Below are positions 58,571 to 64,000 of a stretch of 64,000 nt of DNA, piece after piece. The notes beneath the pieces were generated by a model. It had not been told where the DNA came from, did not search any database, and saw only the letters and a list, made by a program, of their open reading frames with translations. Position numbers and translations under genes: made by a program. The first letter of the stretch is position 1. Every line of letters begins with the position of its first letter. Origin of the DNA: Sapria himalayana (Eukaryota; Streptophyta; Magnoliopsida; Malpighiales; Rafflesiaceae); the NCBI GenBank assembly GCA_029783825.1, contig JAREIK010008193.1:111001-175000 (forward strand). The letters are read 5' to 3'.

Positions 58571-60129
58571 CTGTCACATTTAGTTTCTAAAACAAGTTTT
58601 TTTGAATTAATGACGTCATTTAAATGAATGCAATGTAATATAGCGTTGGGAAACATTCTTTTGATATGCTTTTGATAGAAGATTATGTTTAGAAAAATAA
58701 TAAATTTTAATTTAAATGCCGCATTAATTAACTTTATCTGAAGTCTGGTAAATAATTTTATTTTTTAAATTTGGTGAGCTAACATAAATGTTTTGTTATT
58801 GATAAGCTTTATTTTTGGTTTGCATAAATTATTTATTAATTATTTTAACAAATTTGGTTCATCAAAATAGATGGGCATAAATGCTTATTTGAATTTTTAA
58901 ATTCTTTCCTTATAAAGTAATTGCAAATTTAAGCAAAATTTTGAAAAAATTGAATGTGGAACGTTAATTTTAATTAAATTGTGTTTGTCTCACATTTAAA
59001 ATGTTTTTTTTTTGTTTTGTTTTTAGACTTTATTTTTTGTTATGTCCTCTTTATCAAAAAAATATATATATTTTTTTTGATATGCATCAACTTGAAGTTA
59101 TCTCCCTCCCTATGTCGATGTCATATGTTAATATATAAAAAAAAGAAAAGAATTATATTTTTGATTAAATTATAAAAATATATATTATAAATAAAATCAC
59201 TAAACAAGATGTGAAATTTAATTTTAAAGATATAAATATGTAGAAATGACAATAACATCCTTTTAAAATATATCACTTTGGCTAATATTGCATGTAGAAA
59301 AGAAAAAAAATAAATAATCTTTTAAATTTATTGGAAAAAACACTATCTTTAAAAAAAGGATCAAAATGTCTTTTCATGTTTCATGTAATTGCTTGAGAGG
59401 TACTTTTGTATTTTTAAAATCCTTTTTTTTTATTAATTATTTATATTCTTAATGATAAATATTTATTATAGTTTATCCTAAAATATAATTTCCTCTAAAA
59501 AAAGGTAGTCAAAAAAAATGTTGGTCCAAATGGGTAGGGGTCCAATGCACATTTTTTTATTATAATTTCTCTTTTTTTTTTAATATTTTAGCAATGGAGG
59601 GAAGAGTGGTAATTTTGGGTTTTTTTTTTTAATGTTTTTTAAGCACGATGAGGCAGATATGACATGATGTGGTGTACTCTACATTAGTTTAAGGAAAATT
59701 GAATCTTAATCTATCAAAAATTAATTATTTTGATTTTAGTGTATCAAACTTTAAACCTAAATTAGGGTTCCTGATGCATAATTACTTTCATTTTGGGTAC
59801 CCATTATACAAAAGTTTTAGGATGAAATAATTGAATTCATAATTTAGCATATAAGTTCTTTGTTGTTTTTATTTTTTTATTTTTTTATAGCACCAAGCAA
59901 ATTATAGTTGGTAAATAATGATTTTTATGTTTTATTTTTAAATAGTATTCAATTAATTTAGGCAATATTTGATAAAATCTAGTTGTGTTTGATGCCCCTT
60001 TCAAGATAATATTTTTTTATAAAATTCCCATATTTTTTTTAATTGATTTCAATTATATTTTATGTTTTTTTTCATGTGTATTTATTTTATGAGGCTTATT
60101 GTTATTTTATTTTTAATTGATGATTAAAA
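58571..60129. other. AT-rich intergenic DNA, no gene recognised
   Basis: Homopolymeric A and T runs and short open frames only. Confidence 0.55.
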
Positions 60130-60716
60130 TAAGATATTGGACCACAAGATATTGGACCGTGCCATCATGCTTATAATGAGAGGGTTGTTAGGCATGATCC
60201 TTTGGCCCACAAGCCACTTGGGTCATGTCTCCTTGACATGATACCAACGACAAACATAACCTATGGCACATCTTCACTCCTCGAAAGTCCCTCTCTTTGC
60301 TAGAAGATGCATAAAGTTCTAGAAGATTCCATTGAATACAGCACTTATGTGAAAAGATATAGAATGAAAGAGATTATCTTAGACTCTTCTAAAGATTTCT
60401 TGTAAACATGTATACATAATAGAATATTCTAGAAGTCTCTAGGTTTATTGAGAACCTTCAAATATTCTAGATAGTTTCAAATATGTATATATAAGGAGGT
60501 GGAGACGTTGTTTAGAAACTACCAAGCTTTGTAAATAATTTCTCTTTAATCAAGAGTTTTATTTCTTTCAAGTGTTCTTTCAAATTCCATTTGCTTCAAA
60601 GTCATGAGTTGAAGTTGAGCGTAACAAGGCAAGTAGGAAGCTGACTTAGCATCAATCGAGGGGCAAGTTATCTAAGTGTCACACAGAAGCCTAGTAGAAA
60701 GCCTAAGTCCGTGACA
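60130..60716 (+). mobile_element. Gypsy 5' LTR (left end approximate)
   Basis: It ends in CA at 60715-60716, two bases before a PBS. TATATAA (about 60487-60494) is a likely TATA box. Perfect three-unit heat-shock-element motifs lie upstream of it at 60317-60329 (TTCTAGAAGATTC) and 60422-60434 (GAATATTCTAGAA). The left end is not certain; base composition changes near 60.13 kb. Confidence 0.65.
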
Positions 60717-60718
60717 AT

Positions 60719-60730
60719 TGGTATCAGAGA
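60719..60730 (+). other. Gypsy primer-binding site
   Basis: TGGTATCAGAGA matches the initiator tRNA-Met PBS (TGGTATCAGAGC) at 11 of 12 positions, directly after the LTR end. Confidence 0.85.
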
Positions 60731-60755
60731 TAAGGTTATGACATGTGAGAGTAAC

Positions 60756-61640
60756 TTGAAAGATATGATGGTGAACTTTCTTGTAGAGGAAGTTGCCGAA
60801 CTGGTTTGAGGAAATGACCTTGACCCTCCCGCTAATGGAAAGGGAAATAAGGACAAATCTTGTGATCCTTTCACAAACTTGGAGGATTAGGTGTCTTGTT
60901 TAGAGGTCGTTATGACAGACACCAAGGAGGGGATGGACCTCAAGGAACAAAGCACGGAGAAGGTTGTGAAAGATCTCAAGGTGCAGATCCAAGACCTTCA
61001 AGAGGGGATGCAAGGCTTGTCGATCCTATTGGTGTCGCACGAGGAGTTTATGAGAGTCCTAGACATGTTCACTAGCTTATAGTCGAGGGTGGAGGTCTTG
61101 ATCAAGCATGAAGAGGAGGTAAGGCAAGATGTGATCATTTATAAGATAGCACTTTAAGTTCGGGTTATGGCCCATGAAGCACCAATGGTGGAGGTGCTAA
61201 AGCCACACACTTTTGCTGGAAAGCAAGATGCCAAGGAGCTAGATAGCTACTCTACTTGTGGCACTTGGAGAGATACTTTGAGCCAATAGGATTGACTGAC
61301 AAGGCAAAAAAGACATGCACTACTACTCTCCACCTCACTAATAATACAATTCTATGGTGGCATAGAAGATTCATGAAAATAGAAAAAGGAAAATGCATTA
61401 TAGACATATGTTTAAACTTCAAGAGAGAAATCAAGAAGTAATTCTATCTAGAAGATGTGGGATACATAGTTCGCAGGAAGATCAGGCATCTCAAGCACGC
61501 GGGGTCGATTCGAGACTATGTTATGAAGTTCTCTTTTATATTGCTTGAAACTTTTGATATGAATGAGATGAAACTTTTCTTCAACTTTATGGAGAACCCA
61601 TAAGGCTAGGCCAAGCAAGAGTTGAGGAGACAATGGTGTC
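60756..61640 (+). pseudogene. Gypsy gag remnant
   Basis: Broken frames give a retrotransposon gag capsid: KPHTFAGKQDAKELDSY, WHLERYFEPIGLTDKAKK (61258-61311), TLHLTNNTILWWHRRF, DICLNFKREIKK, FYLEDVGYIVRRKIRHLKH, and YVMKFSFILLETFDMNE. Internal stops occur near 60809, 60889, 61079, 61156, 61440 and 61601, with a small frameshift at 61246-61256. The order and motifs match plant Gypsy gag. Confidence 0.88.
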
Positions 61641-62094
61641 TAAGACTTGGCCATGGACATGGCAATAACATAGTTACTCATGGTTTTCAAAGATGAGCCT
61701 TGTCTCAGTCCAAGCTATGATTCAAATGTAGTCATGCTAAAGGGGAAGACAAAGGATATAAAAGTTATAATGCTAAGGAAGGATCAAGTGTGACCTTTAG
61801 CAACAAAGAAGGCAAGAGCGGGGAGATGCATAGGGATTTCAAGCCAAAGACTAATTATTTTTTATGTGATGGACCAGGATCATATTGAGCACGTGAAAGT
61901 GATGAGGCTCACAATACAGTTGTTGAGAGAGACTCGAGCTAAGGAATGCCCTCAAGGTGAATGTCCTAAAGGGCATTCACCTTGATTGAGAGAGAGACCA
62001 AAATAAGAAAGTGATGAGGCTCACATGAGATCAATGCAGTTGTTGAATGCCTTTAAGGTGAAGCAAGCTAATGAACAGCCTCAAAGCAAGGGAC

Positions 62095-62210
62095 TCATGT
62101 ACGTAGAGGCCAAGGTGAATGGGATGTCCATCAAAACTATGATAGACACTGCCACACACAATTTTGTCTCAGAGGAGACAAGGAGACTAAAGCTCTAGAC
62201 ATCAAAAGAG
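62095..62210 (+). pseudogene. Gypsy protease remnant
   Basis: LMYVEAKVNGMSIKTMIDT is followed by ATHNFVSEE. The aspartic protease motif D-T-G-A-T-H-N-F lacks its Gly (reads D-T-A-T-H-N-F), an in-frame loss of one codon at the active site. Confidence 0.75.
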
Positions 62211-62569
62211 ATAAGATGGCTCAAGACAATTAACTCCACTGCCAAGTTTTCACAAGGAATAGCTCATGGGGTGACAATGAAGATCGAACCATGGGAAAGC
62301 AAAGTCGACTTCATGGTGGCACTCATTGATAACTTCAAGATAGTGATTAAGATGAACTTCTTTCGTCGGGTAAAAGCTATGCCTATACCTTTTCTATGAT
62401 CAATGGTTATTTTAGAAGAGGAGGCCTCATGTATTGTTTCCACAATCACCAAAAGCAAATCTAAGATTTCTAAGTTATTAGTTATGCAATTAGAGAATGG
62501 GTTGAAAAAAAATGAGGTAACCTACTTGGTGGCTCTTAAGGAAGACCCAATTGACTCTGTGGGAGATCC

Positions 62570-63300
62570 TATGCACATGGGAGTCAAGAAGGTTCTTGAT
62601 GAGTTCAAAGATGTAATGTCATTGGAGATACCTAAAAAGCTCCTACCTAAGAGAGAGGATGATCACAAAATCAAGTTATAGCCGGAAGCAAATTCCTCTG
62701 CCATGGGGCCCTACAGGATGGTACCCCCATAGTTGGAAGAGTTGAGATGATAGTTGAAAGAGTTGCTATATGCTGGGTTTATCCAACCATTTAAGGCTCC
62801 ATATGGTGCACTAATCTTATTCGAAAAGCACGATGGGTCACTATGTATGTGCATCGACTACCTGGCGCTCAACAAGGTGACGATCAAGACCATGTATCAT
62901 ATTTCTCTTATTGTTGACTTATTTAATCAACTTGGTAGAGCAAGTTATTTCACTAAGTTAAACTTGCAATCGAGATACTACCAAGTGAGGATAGCTGAAG
63001 GGGATGAGCCAAAGATTACTTGTGTTACAAGATATGATTTCTATGAGTTCTTAGTAATGTCTTTTGGTCTTACTAATGTATATGCTATATTCTACACTTT
63101 AAATAATATATTCTATCTTTTCCTAGATAAGTTTATGGTGGTATATATAGATGATAATGTTATTTATAGTAATTTCTTAGAGAATCATATTGATCACTTA
63201 AAGAAGGTATTCCAGCTATTAAGGCAGAATGAGCTATATGTGAAAAAGGAGAAATGCTCATTTGCTCTAGAAGAAATGAGCTTCCTAGGATATTAGATCA
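62570..63300 (+). pseudogene. Gypsy reverse transcriptase remnant
   Basis: The upstream linker EFKDVMSLEIPKKLLPKRED is followed by stops. The RT core at 62754-63296 shows GFIQPFKAPYGALILFEKHD, CIDYLALNKVTIK, YFTKLNLQSRYYQVRI, FLVMSFGLTNV and the catalytic VVYIDDNVIYS (YIDD). It ends CSFALEEMSFLGY then a stop. Substitutions at conserved sites (MCIDYLALN for 'MCIDYRALN', YIDDNV for 'YIDDIV') and stops show decay. Confidence 0.9.
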
Positions 63301-63930
63301 AGGATAGCAAACTCAAGACTAATGAAAGCAAGATTAAAGCCATTCATGAGGGGGATCCCCCTGCTAAGGTGCCACAACTAAAGTTTTTCTTAAGCCTAGT
63401 TAACTAATATCGATGGTTCATCAAAGGGTACTCAGCAAGAGCAGCACTGTTGACAAATATTCTCTAGAAAAGTATGGCATGGATGTGGGATGAGAAGTAC
63501 CATTAAGCTTTTGAAGACTAGAAAAAAGACATGATTGGGGAGCAAGTGTTGGCGCTACATGATCATACCAGAGTATTTGAGGTACATACTGATGCCTCTG
63601 ACTTTGCTATCGGAGGGGTTCTTATGCATGAGAGACATACTATAGCTTTTGAAATCCACAAGCTCAATGACATGGAGAGACGGTATCTCATCCAAAAAAA
63701 AGGAGATGACTGCAATCATCCATTACTTGTGAACATGAAGGCATTATTTACCGAGATCACACTTCATAGTGAGTACTGATAATGTTACTACTAGCTACTT
63801 CTAGATTTAGAAGAAGCTATACCCCAAGCAAGCAATGTGGCAAGACTTTTGGGTGAGTTTGACTACACGTTAGAATATAAGTCAGGCATAAATAATCACT
63901 TGACTGATGCCTTAAGCCGTAAGACATAGC
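63301..63930 (+). pseudogene. Gypsy RT thumb/RNase H remnant
   Basis: Frames give LKFFLSLVN..YRWFIKGYSARAA, then RNase H: VFEVHTDASDFAIGGVLMHE (catalytic TDAS intact) at 63573-63632, KLNDMERRY, and after further stops EFDYTLEYKSGINNHLTDAL, corresponding to 'YKPGKANVVADALSRK'. Integrase should follow beyond the window end. Confidence 0.88.
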
Positions 63931-64000
63931 TAGCATCCATGACTAGATAGCCCTAAGGAGAGATGAATTTCATAAAGGATGGGTTATAATTTGATCTAGT

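Overview
This window is plant nuclear DNA. It carries four recognisable genes, all on the + strand: the 3' part of a group-IV calcium-dependent protein kinase (CPK16/18/28 type), a complete AP endonuclease 2 (APE2), a single-exon ARMADILLO REPEAT ONLY (ARO) protein, and a cold-shock-domain/CCHC zinc-knuckle RNA-binding protein. CPK, ARO and the plant CSP architecture are plant-specific. From memory, the gene order matches Arabidopsis At4g36070 (CPK18), At4g36050 (APE2), At4g36030 (ARO3) and At4g36020 (CSDP1), so this looks like a conserved angiosperm block. The sequence does not settle monocot versus eudicot. The non-coding DNA is very AT-rich, and the GC-rich islands mostly coincide with subterminal parts of hAT elements.

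Layout. 1-10.87 kb: AT-rich DNA with a decayed minus-strand Copia element (4.9-7.1 kb), a decayed plus-strand Copia RT (9.0-10.05 kb), microsatellites and an Au-like SINE. 10.87-23.96 kb: seven CPK exons. Intron 5 is 10.1 kb and splits the second EF-hand; it holds Copia fragments and a hAT element (hAT1, 18431-22168, terminal inverted repeats plus near-perfect 8-bp target duplication) nested in an older transposon (17684-22246). 24-25.7 kb: intergenic DNA with a 21-bp minisatellite in a hAT-like remnant. 25.78-43.85 kb: APE2 in ten exons. Intron 4 is 14.4 kb and holds two more decayed hAT copies of the same family (hAT2 and hAT3, the latter with a ~0.9-kb tandem duplication) and Harbinger/Tourist-like MITEs. 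45.2-47.2 kb: ARO. 47.7-52.7 kb: Copia remnant, degenerate direct repeats and AT-rich repeats. 53.1-53.9 kb: CSP, with a telo-box and site II element upstream. 54.4-58.6 kb: a MITE-like hairpin around a 22-bp array, CA-rich arrays, 5S-rRNA-derived repeats and dense heat-shock-element-like arrays. 60.1 kb to the end: the 5' part of a Gypsy LTR retrotransposon (LTR, PBS, gag, protease, RT, RNase H), broken by stops and running off the window.

The four host genes do not form one pathway; their adjacency is inherited synteny. CPK is Ca2+ signalling, APE2 is DNA repair with a PCNA-binding PIP box, ARO is an armadillo scaffold of the polarised-growth family, and CSP is an RNA chaperone. I did not find a convincing new multi-gene system. 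The most notable signals are: four repeats derived from 5S rRNA (Cassandra-TRIM or 5S-SINE type); a stop codon at the same hAT transposase position in three diverged copies, with an open frame after it; heat-shock-element arrays linked to LTR DNA; and a one-base frameshift plus an altered GRF residue at the APE2 C-terminus.
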